Source: Alishewanella aestuarii B11 (lineage in GTDB: Bacteria > Pseudomonadota > Gammaproteobacteria > Enterobacterales > Alteromonadaceae). From it: DNA of 64,000 bases. Both the position numbers and the translations under genes were made by a program. The stretch is from positions 162,385 through 226,384 of the forward strand of contig NZ_ALAB01000001.1 of NCBI RefSeq assembly GCF_000280055.1, written 5' to 3'. Shown one piece after another: positions 54,355 through 64,000 of this stretch. The notes beneath the pieces are model-generated. The model did no database searches. It saw only the letters and a program-made list of their open reading frames with translations, and was not told the origin of the DNA. How positions within the stretch are numbered: position 1 is the first letter of the stretch; every line of letters starts with the position of its first letter.

Positions 54355-55137
54355 TTAGTTTTTAGCGGTTTTTACATTATTAAATAAGTCGTAGGCAGCC
54401 ATGGCCGGCAGACGTTGCTGGATTTGGCTTTCCAGTTGATCCAACTGCTGCACTTGCTGGCACATGGCTTCACCGCGCTGCTCCAGCACACTGGCTTTGG
54501 CCTGCATATTTTGCTCTAACTGTTCGCCAAACTTCTCCATGCGCTGGCCAAAGGCTTCCATCCGCTGCTCGAACGTGCCCTGGCCGCTGACCATGGCTTT
54601 GCCAATTTGCAGCATAATATTGCCCATGCTTTCTTCGACCAGGCTTTCTATCGCGGCATCAAATTCCGGACCAAAGGCTTGATCGAGTTTTGACAGGGCG
54701 CTGCCACGCACTTCCAGTTGCTCGCCGCGGCGTACAATAATCTCGTCGGTGCTTTTTTGGATTTTCGCAAGCACATCACGCATCTGTGGGTGCTGTGCCA
54801 GCGATTTACCGGTCAGTTCGGTGAGTACCTGTTCGACAGCGGTACCTGCCAGTTGTAAGCCTGCTTGCACCAGTTCGACGGTGTTGATTGCCTGCTCGCG
54901 CACACCAGCCTGATATTGTTGCAGTAAAGCGCGGCTCTCAGCATCGGTGCTTTGCTCTTTACCGGCTAACCACAGCCGACCTTGTTGGTCGATGGTCCAC
55001 AGCGGCTGTTGCTGTTGTTGTAATATCACCTGCGTAGGTGAAATAACTAAATCGTGCTCAAGTTGAAACTGGCAGCTTTGCTCAGCTACAGCCGGGTTAG
55101 CGAGGACAACGGTGGCGGTTAATACTAAGGCTTTCAT
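54355..55137 (-). CDS. DUF2884 (YggN-like) exported protein
   Basis: A 260-aa periplasmic protein with a signal peptide ending at about residue 18 (NPAVAEQSC). The DUF2884 opening (CQFQLEHDLVISP) is followed by WTIDQQGRLWLAG and then long amphipathic helices with repeated QRMEKFG/QLEQNMQ heptads. E. coli YggN is of unknown function. Solitary gene, terminator at 54295. Confidence 0.85.
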   Translation of the reverse strand: MKALVLTATVVLANPAVAEQSCQFQLEHDLVISPTQVILQQQQQPLWTIDQQGRLWLAGKEQSTDAESRALLQQYQAGVREQAINTVELVQAGLQLAGTAVEQVLTELTGKSLAQHPQMRDVLAKIQKSTDEIIVRRGEQLEVRGSALSKLDQAFGPEFDAAIESLVEESMGNIMLQIGKAMVSGQGTFEQRMEAFGQRMEKFGEQLEQNMQAKASVLEQRGEAMCQQVQQLDQLESQIQQRLPAMAAYDLFNNVKTAKN

Positions 55138-55340
55138 TATTTTATCCTTCTTGCTGATTTGACCCTGTTAGTAGAGCAAAGTGAATGCCAACTATTAATG
55201 AGCTGATTTTAAACAATAAAATTATTTATTCAGTGACGGGCTTAGGAAGTTTATTGTTGGATTGGCTAAAAAGTAGTGAGTTTGACTAAGTGGTTGTCGC
55301 TGTCTTTAGAAAGAACTTATTCAGGCCGCCTGAGTTTTTA

Positions 55341-55355
55341 ATTCCTTTCTGGAAT
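55341..55355. promoter_or_regulatory. LysR-type (CysB-like) site candidate upstream of cysJ
   Basis: ATTCC-5-GGAAT is an inverted repeat with the T-N11-A geometry of LysR regulators, 80 bp upstream of the cysJ start, followed by ATAACC as in known CysB sites. CysB normally activates cysJIH. Weak evidence. Confidence 0.35.
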
Positions 55356-55434
55356 AACCAAGAGAGATCCATTCTTTTACCAGTAGTCATCTGGATGGCT
55401 AAAATGTGGGTAATTAATTTAAGCAGGGTTTGTT

Positions 55435-57249
55435 ATGCTGTTATCGTCACTGGTCGCTCAGGCCAGCCCGCTGTCTGAACAGCAGGTAAAACAATTACAG
55501 GGGCTGGTAAGCCAGCTTAATCCGATCCAGCAAGCCTGGGTTAGTGGCTATCTGGCGGCCAGTGCCCAATTGGCCGGTCAGAGTGTGGCAGTTGCTCCTT
55601 CGGCGGTAGCGGCACCTGCCGCGACTTTAACAGTGCTATATGGTTCACAAACCGGCAATGCCAAGCATGTTGCGCAAGATCTGGGCAAGGCAGCCAGTGG
55701 CAAAGGCTTTACGGTTAAGGTGCAGGACCTGGCCGAATATAAAGCGGCTAATCTGAAAAATGAGCGCTTTTTAGTGATTGTTACCTCGACCTATGGTGAG
55801 GGAGAGCCGCCGGAAAATGCCATCAGCTTTTATAACTTCCTATTTAGTAAAAAAGCGCCACAACTGCCAGAGCTGCGTTATGCGGTATTGGGCTTAGGCG
55901 ATACCAGCTATGAATTTTTCTGCAAAACCGCACAGGATTTTGATCAGCGCCTCGCCGAATTAGGCGGCAAAGCTATTATTGCCCGGGCCGATCTGGATGT
56001 CGACTACGGCACTGCCGCCGCTAACTGGCAGCAGCAGCTCATCACGACCTTAGAGCCGGAATTTGCGCAGGCGCCGGCGGCAACGGCTGATGTTATTAGC
56101 TGGCCGGGTGTCAGCCAAACGGCGGCGGCAGAGAGCAGTTACAGTAAACAACAGCCGTTTAGCGCTGAGCTGTATACCAATCAGAAGATCACCGGCCGTG
56201 ATTCCAGCAAAGATGTGCGGCATATTGAGATTTCGCTGGCGGGCTCCGGGCTGCGTTATCAGCCGGGTGATGCCCTGGGTGTCTATTTCAGTAACGACCC
56301 ACAGCTGGTAAAAGAATTGTTACTGCTTACCGGCATTGCCGCTAATACCCCGGTATTACTGGGGACAGAGCGACTGACCATAAGTGATGCCTTGACTGAA
56401 CAGCTGGAGCTAACGCAGTCCTATCCCGCCTTCGTCGATAAATATGCTAAAGCCAGCGGCAGCGAAGTGTTACAAGCTTTAGTGGCCGATAAAACCGCGC
56501 TACGCAGTTACCTGAGCGAGCGGCAGATTATTGATATCGTGCGTGAGCATCCGGCGCTGATTAGCGCGCAGCAACTGGTCGATGCGCTACGTAAGCAGCA
56601 GCCTCGTTTATATTCTATTGCGTCCTCGCAGGCCGAAGTGGAAGACGAGGTGCATTTAACGGTGGGTGTAGTACGTTATGAGGCCTATGGCAAACCGCAT
56701 CTGGGTGGCGCTTCCGGCTTTTTAGCCGAGCGGTTAGCAGAGGGTGGCAGTATTAAGGTGTTTGTTGAAACCAATAACAACTTCCGCTTGCCAGAAAATG
56801 ATGACACCCCGGTGATAATGATTGGCCCGGGCACCGGCATTGCGCCGTTCCGCGCCTTTTTACAGGAGCGGGATGTCCGTGCCGCCAGCGGTAAAAACTG
56901 GCTATTCTTTGGCAACCCACACTTTACCCAGGACTTCCTGTATCAGGTGGAGCTACAGAATTACTTAAAGCAAGGCTTGCTAACCCGGCTCGACGTTGCC
57001 TTTAGCCGCGATACGGCGGAAAAAGTCTATGTGCAGCATAAGCTGCTGAAACATGGCGCTGAGGTCTGGCAATGGTTAGAGCAGGGCGCGCACCTGTATA
57101 TCTGTGGTGACGGCGCCCGGATGGCGAAAGACGTGCATCAGGCGTTGCTAACCATCGTGCAGCAGCAAGGCGGTAAAGATGAAAAGGCCGCGCAACAGTA
57201 TTTAGATCAGTTACGGATAGCCAAGCGCTATCAGAAGGATGTGTATTAA
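55435..57249 (+). CDS. cysJ: Sulfite reductase flavoprotein alpha subunit
   Basis: A 604-aa diflavin reductase: an N-terminal flavodoxin domain ([41 protein letters not shown]), an FAD domain ([21 protein letters not shown]) and an NADPH domain ([30 protein letters not shown]). It passes electrons from NADPH to CysI. Its TAA overlaps the ATG of cysI (TAATG at 57247-57251). Confidence 0.96.
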   Translation: MLLSSLVAQASPLSEQQVKQLQGLVSQLNPIQQAWVSGYLAASAQLAGQSVAVAPSAVAAPAATLTVLYGSQTGNAKHVAQDLGKAASGKGFTVKVQDLAEYKAANLKNERFLVIVTSTYGEGEPPENAISFYNFLFSKKAPQLPELRYAVLGLGDTSYEFFCKTAQDFDQRLAELGGKAIIARADLDVDYGTAAANWQQQLITTLEPEFAQAPAATADVISWPGVSQTAAAESSYSKQQPFSAELYTNQKITGRDSSKDVRHIEISLAGSGLRYQPGDALGVYFSNDPQLVKELLLLTGIAANTPVLLGTERLTISDALTEQLELTQSYPAFVDKYAKASGSEVLQALVADKTALRSYLSERQIIDIVREHPALISAQQLVDALRKQQPRLYSIASSQAEVEDEVHLTVGVVRYEAYGKPHLGGASGFLAERLAEGGSIKVFVETNNNFRLPENDDTPVIMIGPGTGIAPFRAFLQERDVRAASGKNWLFFGNPHFTQDFLYQVELQNYLKQGLLTRLDVAFSRDTAEKVYVQHKLLKHGAEVWQWLEQGAHLYICGDGARMAKDVHQALLTIVQQQGGKDEKAAQQYLDQLRIAKRYQKDVY

Positions 57250-58967
57250 TGAGTCAGTATCCTGTTAATCCTGAATTTGTCGCGCCGGGCAAGTTGTCGG
57301 ACAACGAGCGCTTAAAAGCCGAAAGCGACCATTTACGTGGCACTATCACCAGCGACTTGCAAAATGAGATTACCGGTGGCTTTACCGGCGATAACTTTAT
57401 GTTGATCCGTTTTCACGGCATGTATCAGCAGGATGACCGTGATATCCGCGCCGAGCGCGCGGCGCAAAAGCTGGAGCCGCTGCACAATGTGATGTTGCGG
57501 GCGCGGATGCCCGGCGGCATTATTACACCGACGCAATGGCTGGCCATCGATAAGTTCGCGGCCGAGCACACCTTATATGGCAGTATCCGCCTGACCACCC
57601 GCCAGACTTTCCAGTTCCATGGCGTGTTAAAGCCGAATATTAAACCGATGCACCAGTTCTTAAATAGTATTGGCATCGATTCGATTGCCACCGCCGGTGA
57701 TGTTAACCGTAACGTGCTGTGTACCTCTAATCCGGTCGAGAGCGAGTTACATCAACAGGCGTATCAGTGGGCGATTAAGATCAGCGAACATTTGCTGCCG
57801 AAAACCCGCGCCTATGCCGAGATCTGGCTGGATGAGGAAAAAGTTGAAACCACCGAGACCGAACCGGTGCTGGGTGATACCTACCTGCCACGTAAGTTTA
57901 AGACCACAGTGGTGATCCCGCCGCATAATGATGTTGATGTGCATGCCAACGATCTGAACTTTGTTGCTATTGCCGAGCACGGCAAACTGATCGGCTTTAA
58001 TGTGCTGGTTGGTGGCGGCCTGGCAATGACCTTTGGCGATACCTCGACTTATCCGCGCCGGGCGGAAGAGCTGGGCTTTATCAGCCTGGAGCATGTACTG
58101 AAAGTGGCCGAGCATGTGGTCACAGTACAGCGCGATTATGGTGATCGGGTGAATCGTAAAAACGCCAAGACCAAATACACCATCGATCGCATCGGCGTCG
58201 ACAATTTCCGTAGCGAAGTGGAAAAGCGCGTTGGTGTTGCCTTTGAACCGGTACGCCCTTATGCCTTTACCAGCCGTGGTGATCGCTTTGGCTGGGTTGA
58301 GGGCATTGATGGCAAGCATCACCTGACGCTGTTTATCGAAAATGGCCGGGTGCTGGACTTCCCTGGCAAACCATTAAAAACCGGTTTAGCGGAAATCGCG
58401 AAGATCCATCAGGGCGATTTGCGGATGACTGCAAACCAGAACCTGATTATTGCCGGCGTGCCGCTCGAGCAAAAAGCGCAAATCGAACAACTGGCACGTC
58501 AATACGGTTTGCTGGATGACAGCCACAGTGAGCAGCGTAAAAACTCGATGGCCTGTGTATCGTTCCCGACCTGCCCGCTGGCAATGGCGGAAGCGGAGCG
58601 TTATCTGCCTGAACTGGTGACGAAAGTTGAGGGCTTGCTTAGCAAAAACGGCGTTGCTGATGATCATATCGTGCTGCGGGTTACCGGCTGTCCGAATGGC
58701 TGTGGCCGCGCCATGCTGGCCGAGGTCGGCTTAGTTGGCCGGGCGCCGGGTAAATACAATGTCTATCTGGGGGGTAACAAAGTCGGTACCCGGATCCCGA
58801 AACTGTTTTTAGATAATGTCGCGGAAGCAGAGATTTTAGCTCAGCTTGACCAGCTTATCGGGCGTTGGGCCACCGAACGGCAGGCCGGCGAAGACTTTGG
58901 TGACTTTGTGATCCGCAGCGGTGTGGTTGCAGAGGTCAAAGTGTCTAAAACCGATTTTCACGCCTGA
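57249..58967 (+). CDS. cysI: Sulfite reductase hemoprotein beta subunit
   Basis: A 572-aa protein. Siroheme/4Fe-4S cysteines are in [20 protein letters not shown] and [16 protein letters not shown]; both halves contain the [12 protein letters not shown] and [11 protein letters not shown] siroheme-binding repeats. It reduces sulfite to sulfide with CysJ. Translationally coupled to cysJ; cysH follows 15 bp later. Confidence 0.97.
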   Translation: MSQYPVNPEFVAPGKLSDNERLKAESDHLRGTITSDLQNEITGGFTGDNFMLIRFHGMYQQDDRDIRAERAAQKLEPLHNVMLRARMPGGIITPTQWLAIDKFAAEHTLYGSIRLTTRQTFQFHGVLKPNIKPMHQFLNSIGIDSIATAGDVNRNVLCTSNPVESELHQQAYQWAIKISEHLLPKTRAYAEIWLDEEKVETTETEPVLGDTYLPRKFKTTVVIPPHNDVDVHANDLNFVAIAEHGKLIGFNVLVGGGLAMTFGDTSTYPRRAEELGFISLEHVLKVAEHVVTVQRDYGDRVNRKNAKTKYTIDRIGVDNFRSEVEKRVGVAFEPVRPYAFTSRGDRFGWVEGIDGKHHLTLFIENGRVLDFPGKPLKTGLAEIAKIHQGDLRMTANQNLIIAGVPLEQKAQIEQLARQYGLLDDSHSEQRKNSMACVSFPTCPLAMAEAERYLPELVTKVEGLLSKNGVADDHIVLRVTGCPNGCGRAMLAEVGLVGRAPGKYNVYLGGNKVGTRIPKLFLDNVAEAEILAQLDQLIGRWATERQAGEDFGDFVIRSGVVAEVKVSKTDFHA

Positions 58968-58982
58968 GCCGGAGTAAGCAGC

Positions 58983-59732
58983 ATGGGGCAAGTACGGAAT
59001 GATTACCGGCAGATCCTGCAGCAGAGCACCAAAGTGCAGCAAGTCTGGCTGGCGGAAATTAACTCGCTGTTGGCACCTCTGTCGGCAGCTGAGCGGGTGG
59101 CCTGGGCGCTGCGTCATTTACCAGAGCAACCGATGCTCAGCTCCAGTTTTGGTATTCAGGCCGCGGTGATGTTGCATCTGGTCAGTGTGCAAAAACCGGA
59201 TATTCCGGTGGTGCTGACCGACACCGGCTATTTATTTCCGGAAACCTATCAGTTTATTGATCAGCTGACTGAGCGACTGGGGTTGAACTTGCAGGTTTAT
59301 CGCGCTGCTCTCAGTCCACAGTGGCAGGAAGCCCGCTATGGCCAGCTCTGGTTAAGCGCTGAGGGTATCAAGCAATATAATCAGCTTAATAAAGTCGAGC
59401 CCATGCAGCGAGCGCTACGCGAGCTCAATGTGGGCACCTGGTTTACCGGCTTGCGCCGCAGCCAGAGCAGCACCCGCGCCGATAAAGCCATAGTGGAAAT
59501 CAGCCGGGGGGTGGTTAAGGTGCAGCCTATTATCGACTGGAGCAATAAGGACGTCTTTTACTACTTAAAACAGCATAACCTGCCTTACCATCCGCTGTGG
59601 GAGCAGGGCTATCTGTCGGTTGGCGATACCCATTCTACTGCAAAGTTTGAACAGGGCATGAGTGAAGAAGATACCCGCTTTAATGGCTTTGGCCGCGAAT
59701 GTGGCTTGCATATCGACGGTGATGGTATTTAG
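58983..59732 (+). CDS. cysH: PAPS reductase
   Basis: A 249-aa protein of the adenine-nucleotide alpha-hydrolase fold with the PP-loop-like [36 protein letters not shown] and the C-terminal catalytic ECGLH. It reduces PAPS to sulfite using thioredoxin. Third gene of cysJIH; GGAG at 58970 precedes its ATG. Confidence 0.96.
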   Translation: MGQVRNDYRQILQQSTKVQQVWLAEINSLLAPLSAAERVAWALRHLPEQPMLSSSFGIQAAVMLHLVSVQKPDIPVVLTDTGYLFPETYQFIDQLTERLGLNLQVYRAALSPQWQEARYGQLWLSAEGIKQYNQLNKVEPMQRALRELNVGTWFTGLRRSQSSTRADKAIVEISRGVVKVQPIIDWSNKDVFYYLKQHNLPYHPLWEQGYLSVGDTHSTAKFEQGMSEEDTRFNGFGRECGLHIDGDGI

Positions 59733-59818
59733 TTCGCTGGTATAGCATCAGCCTTTAATACAGTAGCACTGCCGGCACCATCCCATTTTACATTCTGACA
59801 TGGGTGTAATTGCCCGAA

Positions 59819-59842
59819 CTCTTAGAAATATCTCTCTAAGAG
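59819..59842. terminator. Possible terminator between cysH and the orphan gene
   Basis: CTCTTAGA/TCTAAGAG (8-bp stem, 8-nt loop) lies between two convergent genes but has no clear T-run. Confidence 0.4.
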
Positions 59843-59874
59843 CTCCTGGAGCCTAGGTAAGCGTTTAGCATGCA

Positions 59875-60813
59875 TTACAGATTGTAGCTTCTGATTTGGA
59901 ATTGATTGGTAGCGTATGCGCTTGGTATTAGCACATTATTGTCATTTTCAACCAATGCTTTTCGCACATGCTCATTAGAAATCATTCTCTTAATTTCTGC
60001 TGTAGCGTTGTATTCACGCAGTATTGCATCAACCGCAGCTAACGAAACGGGCGGAATGCTAGACTCAATGAACTTTGACGTTCCTGGGATGAGTTTCACA
60101 CTTTCGGCAATTTCATTGACACGGGTTTTGTGGAAATCTTTGTACATACTACAATCAACGCGACTGTAATTTAACACATCTTGCACCAGCGCGTGCTTAA
60201 CTGCTGTTAACCTATCAATTGCTTCTTTGTTTTCATACAGCACCGAGTTAGGGTCGTTCTGCGCAGTTTTTATAAAATCACTCAGTGCGCAGCACACTGT
60301 AGAAAGATATTTCTGTAGCATCATATAGTCTGCAGCTGCAGTGATGTAGATGTTGAACGAATAGCGCTGATTTAAGCTCATCTGCTTGCCCAGCTCATCC
60401 ACGCTCAACCCTTCGTTAAAGCCCATCTTCTTGACAAGCTTATAAAACTGAGATTTAACAAATGCATCTGCTCTTGTCGATTCTGAAATGAAGTTACTTT
60501 CAGATCCAACATCGTTTATGTAAATATTTCTATAGGTTGAAGCCTTTACACTCGCGTCTCGCTCTTCAAGGATTAATTGTTCGGCCATCTCTGACAAAGT
60601 TTGCACTTTACCATCGCTGTGTTGGTATTTATTAAGTGCAACATTTAGCTCGTTACGCAGCCTGTCAACTTCATTTAAAAGGTGAGCTTCATTATGAATT
60701 GCCGCATTGGCACGATTGAGGTCCTGCTCTGTAATTTGAACATAGCCACGGTTATTCAACCCGCTGGCATTGGTGCCCAGAATTTTGTCGGCCATTAGTA
60801 AGTAAACTGACAT
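59875..60813 (-). CDS. Orphan helical protein of unknown function
   Basis: A 312-aa protein with no signal or membrane segment. N-terminal residues form a coiled coil (NEVDRLRNELNVALNKYQ) and the rest is mostly helical (YRNIYINDVGS; YITAAADYMMLQKYLSTVCC). I do not recognise any family. The start at 60813 has GAGGTG at 6 nt. It is AT-richer than the cys genes upstream and is isolated, suggesting acquisition. It diverges from the exported protease. Confidence 0.7.
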   Translation of the reverse strand: MSVYLLMADKILGTNASGLNNRGYVQITEQDLNRANAAIHNEAHLLNEVDRLRNELNVALNKYQHSDGKVQTLSEMAEQLILEERDASVKASTYRNIYINDVGSESNFISESTRADAFVKSQFYKLVKKMGFNEGLSVDELGKQMSLNQRYSFNIYITAAADYMMLQKYLSTVCCALSDFIKTAQNDPNSVLYENKEAIDRLTAVKHALVQDVLNYSRVDCSMYKDFHKTRVNEIAESVKLIPGTSKFIESSIPPVSLAAVDAILREYNATAEIKRMISNEHVRKALVENDNNVLIPSAYATNQFQIRSYNL

Positions 60814-61079
60814 AGTAAACACCTCGATTCTATTGCTGGTGGTATAGCCCAAATGGGTTAGTCTTTAAGTAAGGTATCTGTTAAGCTAGCATCAGAATTT
60901 TAACTCGTCTAATGCGTTCTCATGGGTATCCGCCTTATCTTTTAAGCCGTAGCTGCTAGGTTCACTGCTTTTTTAGAAAGTTGCATGCGTAAAAACCAAT
61001 ATCGCTGCTTTCAGGTTGTTGTTCAAGCTGAATTGATACCCTAATATGACGTCAGCTTTCGGATTTAAAGGTTATGTTA

Positions 61080-63338
61080 ATGAAAAAACAATTACTTGCA
61101 GCAACAATTACAATGTTAATCACGTCAGCCGCGTCAGCAAATAGCTGGCTGCCTGGCCATGATCATACTCAATGTGATGGCGCCGTTCACTCCCCTTTAT
61201 CTGACTTGCTGTTTGCAGAGCAGGCCAAGCAGGTAGCATTAAACAAGCAAAATGCTGCGGCATTTAGCCAGGTACGTAGCAATGGTTCATCAGGTGGCGC
61301 TGTTTTTAGCAGTGGAGTTAATGTTACCAATGTCGCGGTGGTCATCCACAAAAGCTATTTAGAAACATCTGCTGGTAAATTCACTAAAGACCCACAAGGT
61401 AAATACTACGAAAATGGTGCGCAATTTGCGGTTGATCGAATTCAGAAAAAATTCGATGCGCTGAACGGTATTTTTGAAAAACAAAAGGTCAACACGCGAC
61501 TGGTTCCGGCTTATTTCGCTGTCTCTGATAACGCCATCTACAATACCCGAGATCATGGAGCCAAAGAGCTTATTAACGTTACTCAGTGCATTCAATTATC
61601 AGATTTGGCTTTAGATTTCACCAATTTCAAAAGCACTTGCGAAGATGAAAATTTACTTAACATAAGAAACACCCTGCACAACAAGGTAGACGTCGTTTTT
61701 TATATCCGTGAATTTTTATCAAGCGAAAGCGATAACCTTGACGTCGAGCCTTACAAGAGCCTAGACAATGTTAATGGCCATGGAGTGTTGCGCTTATCTT
61801 TCTCAGAATATGACAGCTACTTCACAACTGTGAAATACCTGAAATTTGATGGTGACAACGGTGAGAATATAGTATTTGATAGAATTGGCTTAGGTTCAGT
61901 TCAGACATTCATCCATGAAGTTGGCCATGTTTTTGGCACAATGCATGAAGTGAGTGACGCAGAGCCCGTTACATCAGAATCAAATCGGGCTTACGCTTGC
62001 GGCAATAGAAAAAGCGTCACTAAAGATGTCAACGATTTAAACTCTATGCGAAAAACCGTTGATTGGAGTTTCGGCAGCAATTATACAGATCCAGGACATC
62101 TGTTCTTTTCTGATCCAGAGATTTTTGTAGATGGTGATCCTTGCGGTGTATTTGGTGTTGCTAACAATATTGCGTATGTAAGAGATAACGCTGCAGTTAT
62201 CCCATTTACTACCGCCAAGTCAGCACCAAGCGCCAGCGTCAGCTTTGTCATTAACGAGCTGGTATTAAATCGTAGTGAAGAAAAAGGCCAGGTTGTGTTG
62301 CGCCGCACTGGTGATTTATCTGCACCAAGCCATGTAAACTTGCTGGCGAAAGATGATACAGCCTGGGAGCTGCGGGATTTTAAATTTGGTTTAAAAGAAG
62401 TGGCTTTTGCTGCAGGTGAAAGTGAAAAAACCATTGAGTTCGACATTTTACCGCGCGCAGAACGTCACCCAGATACGCGCTTTGATATTATCGTGCGCCA
62501 AGCCATTGGTGCGTCGTTCACCGATACACCTGTGAGCGTAACCATTGCCAGCGACAATAAAGCGTTAAATGGTGAAGTGGGTTTTGAACGCTCTACCCTA
62601 TCGACCTTTGAGGGCGACATTGTAGAGGTAGTATTTAAACGCACCAATGGCACTGATGGCGATGCAACTTTCACTGTTACGGCTGAATCCGGCACCGCTG
62701 TTGAAGGGGTTGATTTTAAGCCTGTCAGTGCAACTGTGACCATTAAAGATGGCCAGAACATGGGCACTGCAATGCTGGAGACCATTAAGCGCGATACCGC
62801 CCAGGGGGCGCGTTCTTTAAAGCTGAAAATCAGCCAGATTAATGGTGCAGCACTTGGTCAGGCCGAAGCGACAGTGACCATTGCTGATGTGACAGATGTG
62901 GTATTCGCACAAACACAAATCAATGCTACCGAGGGTAACACCGCTACGGTTGAAATCCGCAGAAGCAACGATTTAACCCAAGCGGTAAGCGTAAATGTTA
63001 GCTCGGTAAATGGTACGGCAACAGCGGGGGTTGATTATCAGACAGTAAACCAAACGGTTAACTTTGCTGCTAATCAGACAACAGCAACGGTTGTAGTGAG
63101 CTTAATTAACCGCGAGGGTACTCAGGGTACACGTTCGTTCCAGCTTAACCTGAGCAGTTCTACCGCTGGCGTATCTATCGGCTCTGCGTCCAGTGCAACA
63201 ATTAACATCAGCGATGTGGCTTTGGTGCCGCCTACGACACCAAGCCAGCCTGATAGCGGTAAATCTGGTGGTTCAACGGGTGTGTTCTTCGCCCTGCCAC
63301 TTTTATTACTCGCTTTATTACGAAAATACAGAGGTTAA
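61080..63338 (+). CDS. Secreted metzincin protease with Calx-beta repeats and GlyGly-CTERM
   Basis: A 752-aa protein. A signal peptide (KKQLLAATITMLITSAASA) is followed by a metalloprotease domain with HEVGHVFGTMH (H279, E280, H283, G286, H289: the HExxHxxGxxH zinc site). About three Calx-beta repeats (385-710) follow; each has a GxAxxGxDF/Y core (GTAVEGVDF, GTATAGVDY). The C-terminal tail GGSTGVFFALPLLLLALLRK is a GlyGly-CTERM: rhombosortase-processed, type II-secreted surface protein. ATG 61080 has the better spacing to AAAGG than 61074. Confidence 0.88.
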   Translation: MKKQLLAATITMLITSAASANSWLPGHDHTQCDGAVHSPLSDLLFAEQAKQVALNKQNAAAFSQVRSNGSSGGAVFSSGVNVTNVAVVIHKSYLETSAGKFTKDPQGKYYENGAQFAVDRIQKKFDALNGIFEKQKVNTRLVPAYFAVSDNAIYNTRDHGAKELINVTQCIQLSDLALDFTNFKSTCEDENLLNIRNTLHNKVDVVFYIREFLSSESDNLDVEPYKSLDNVNGHGVLRLSFSEYDSYFTTVKYLKFDGDNGENIVFDRIGLGSVQTFIHEVGHVFGTMHEVSDAEPVTSESNRAYACGNRKSVTKDVNDLNSMRKTVDWSFGSNYTDPGHLFFSDPEIFVDGDPCGVFGVANNIAYVRDNAAVIPFTTAKSAPSASVSFVINELVLNRSEEKGQVVLRRTGDLSAPSHVNLLAKDDTAWELRDFKFGLKEVAFAAGESEKTIEFDILPRAERHPDTRFDIIVRQAIGASFTDTPVSVTIASDNKALNGEVGFERSTLSTFEGDIVEVVFKRTNGTDGDATFTVTAESGTAVEGVDFKPVSATVTIKDGQNMGTAMLETIKRDTAQGARSLKLKISQINGAALGQAEATVTIADVTDVVFAQTQINATEGNTATVEIRRSNDLTQAVSVNVSSVNGTATAGVDYQTVNQTVNFAANQTTATVVVSLINREGTQGTRSFQLNLSSSTAGVSIGSASSATINISDVALVPPTTPSQPDSGKSGGSTGVFFALPLLLLALLRKYRG

Positions 63339-63352
63339 CGCATGTTGTAGTA

Positions 63353-63375
63353 AAGGCCCTGATAAACAGGGCCTT
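63353..63375 (+). terminator. Terminator of the protease gene
   Basis: AAGGCCCTG/CAGGGCCTT (5-nt loop), 15 bp after the stop; the following T-tract is weak. Confidence 0.7.
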
Positions 63376-63573
63376 CTGTTAAAAATGCCTGCTAGGCTGA
63401 ATTCGTATTCAGGAGTCTGCCAGTCTACCTATCTGCCATAGCGATTATATTTTGCTGATCATTGGCAAAACGTGTTACTACTCAAATAAGTACATAAATT
63501 GACCGCTAAGGCTATCGTTTCTGCAGAAGATCAGCCATAGTAAGCCTTATCTACAGTCATACACGTAATCGCT

Positions 63574-64000
63574 ATGAAATGGTTGTTGGGGGCTTTGCTG
63601 CTAAGCGCGAGTCTGGTACTGAGGGCGGAAAGCCTGATCATGTACACTGAGCATTTTCCTCCTTATAGTTTTGAGCAGAATCAGCAAATTACTGGCCTTA
63701 ACACTGAGCTGGTGCGGCGTAGTTGTCAGATTGCCAAGATCCAGTGTGAGTTCCGCTTATTGCCCTGGCTACGTGCTTACGAAGCGGCGCAAAATGATCC
63801 CAAAGCCGGTTTGTACTCCACCTCACGCAATCCATTGCGGGAAGACGCTTTTCAATGGGTTGGGCCGCTGGCCCATGCCAGTGCCAATATGTACTGGTTA
63901 AAATCCCGCCCTGATGCACCGCCCCGTACCTTGGAGCAGGCAAAGCAGTATATCGTTGCTGTTGCCCGTGGCGATGTTTATGAGCTGTACCTGCAAAGTC
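63574..64000 (+). CDS. Periplasmic solute-binding protein (SBP_bac_3-like), partial
   Basis: Open from ATG 63574 to the right edge, so the C-terminus is missing. A signal peptide (MKWLLGALLLSASLVLRA) is followed by the type-3 binding-protein N-terminal fold: YTEHFPPYSFEQNQQITGLN, then ELVRRSCQIAKIQCEFRLLP WLRAY-type segments. Members bind amino acids or act as sensors. The GLYSTSRNPLRE block is typical of the stand-alone Alteromonadales subgroup, many of which are not tied to an ABC permease. Confidence 0.8.
   Translation, partial: MKWLLGALLLSASLVLRAESLIMYTEHFPPYSFEQNQQITGLNTELVRRSCQIAKIQCEFRLLPWLRAYEAAQNDPKAGLYSTSRNPLREDAFQWVGPLAHASANMYWLKSRPDAPPRTLEQAKQYIVAVARGDVYELYLQS

Overview
The window is about 64 kb of a gammaproteobacterial chromosome. 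The closest match by gene content is probably the Rheinheimera/Alishewanella/Arsukibacterium group or a near relative in the Alteromonadales/Chromatiaceae; this is inferred, not proven. The evidence is Enterobacteria/Vibrio-like synteny (srkA-dsbA; yihI / Csr-type RNA / engB / spf / polA; uvrA | MFS | ssb), cytochromes c4 and c5, CcoG, a TonB receptor, a GlyGly-CTERM exported protease and several small families typical of Alteromonadales (DUF3010, DUF2489, DUF1285, DUF2884).

Layout. 1-4.8 kb carries a plasmid-flavoured set: a KfrA-like coiled-coil protein (cut by the window edge), topoisomerase III, a ParA ATPase and an overlapping ribbon-helix-helix partner, with inverted repeats around them. 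4.8-11.5 kb holds DUF3010, ccoG, srkA-dsbA, a DUF4920 protein and an S9 peptidase. 11.7-16.1 kb is a small accessory pocket: a nucleotidyltransferase-fold protein, a membrane protein, a solitary HNH nuclease, a DUF4143 AAA ATPase preceded by three evenly spaced palindromes, and an isoprenylcysteine-methyltransferase-like protein. 16.2-23.9 kb has a TonB receptor, uvrA, a YajR-type transporter and ssb.

24.0-31.4 kb is a defence-type island next to ssb. A leftward operon encodes a large N6-adenine methylase, a PD-(D/E)XK nuclease and a small gene broken by a 19-bp tandem duplication. A divergent, apparently leaderless XRE regulator, a CxxC HNH protein and a DUF4238-like protein accompany it. 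Related TGTAAAGACG repeats lie at both edges; no integrase or transposase is visible.

31.4-46.6 kb is mainly core: a CDF metal exporter, a PAS/GGDEF/EAL protein, mscS-DUF481, tRNA-His, an amidohydrolase, yihI, cytochrome c4, engB, polA and cytochrome c5. Three minus-strand RNAs lie here: Spot 42 (spf), a likely CsrB/CsrC-family RNA with an upstream UvrY/GacA-type site, and a well-formed 89-nt candidate sRNA that I do not recognise, directly downstream of spf. 46.8-59.7 kb has a GAF-GAF-GGDEF protein, rep, ubiK, an SPFH/NfeD pair, an M28 peptidase, a RidA-like protein and the cysJIH sulfate-assimilation operon. 59.9-64 kb holds an orphan coiled-coil protein, a secreted metzincin with Calx-beta repeats and the start of a periplasmic solute-binding protein cut by the window edge.

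Most of the window is housekeeping (replication/repair, envelope redox, respiration, sulfur assimilation, c-di-GMP signalling). The novelty is in the ssb-adjacent island, the AAA-ATPase palindrome array, the plasmid-like segregation set and the sRNA cluster around engB-polA.
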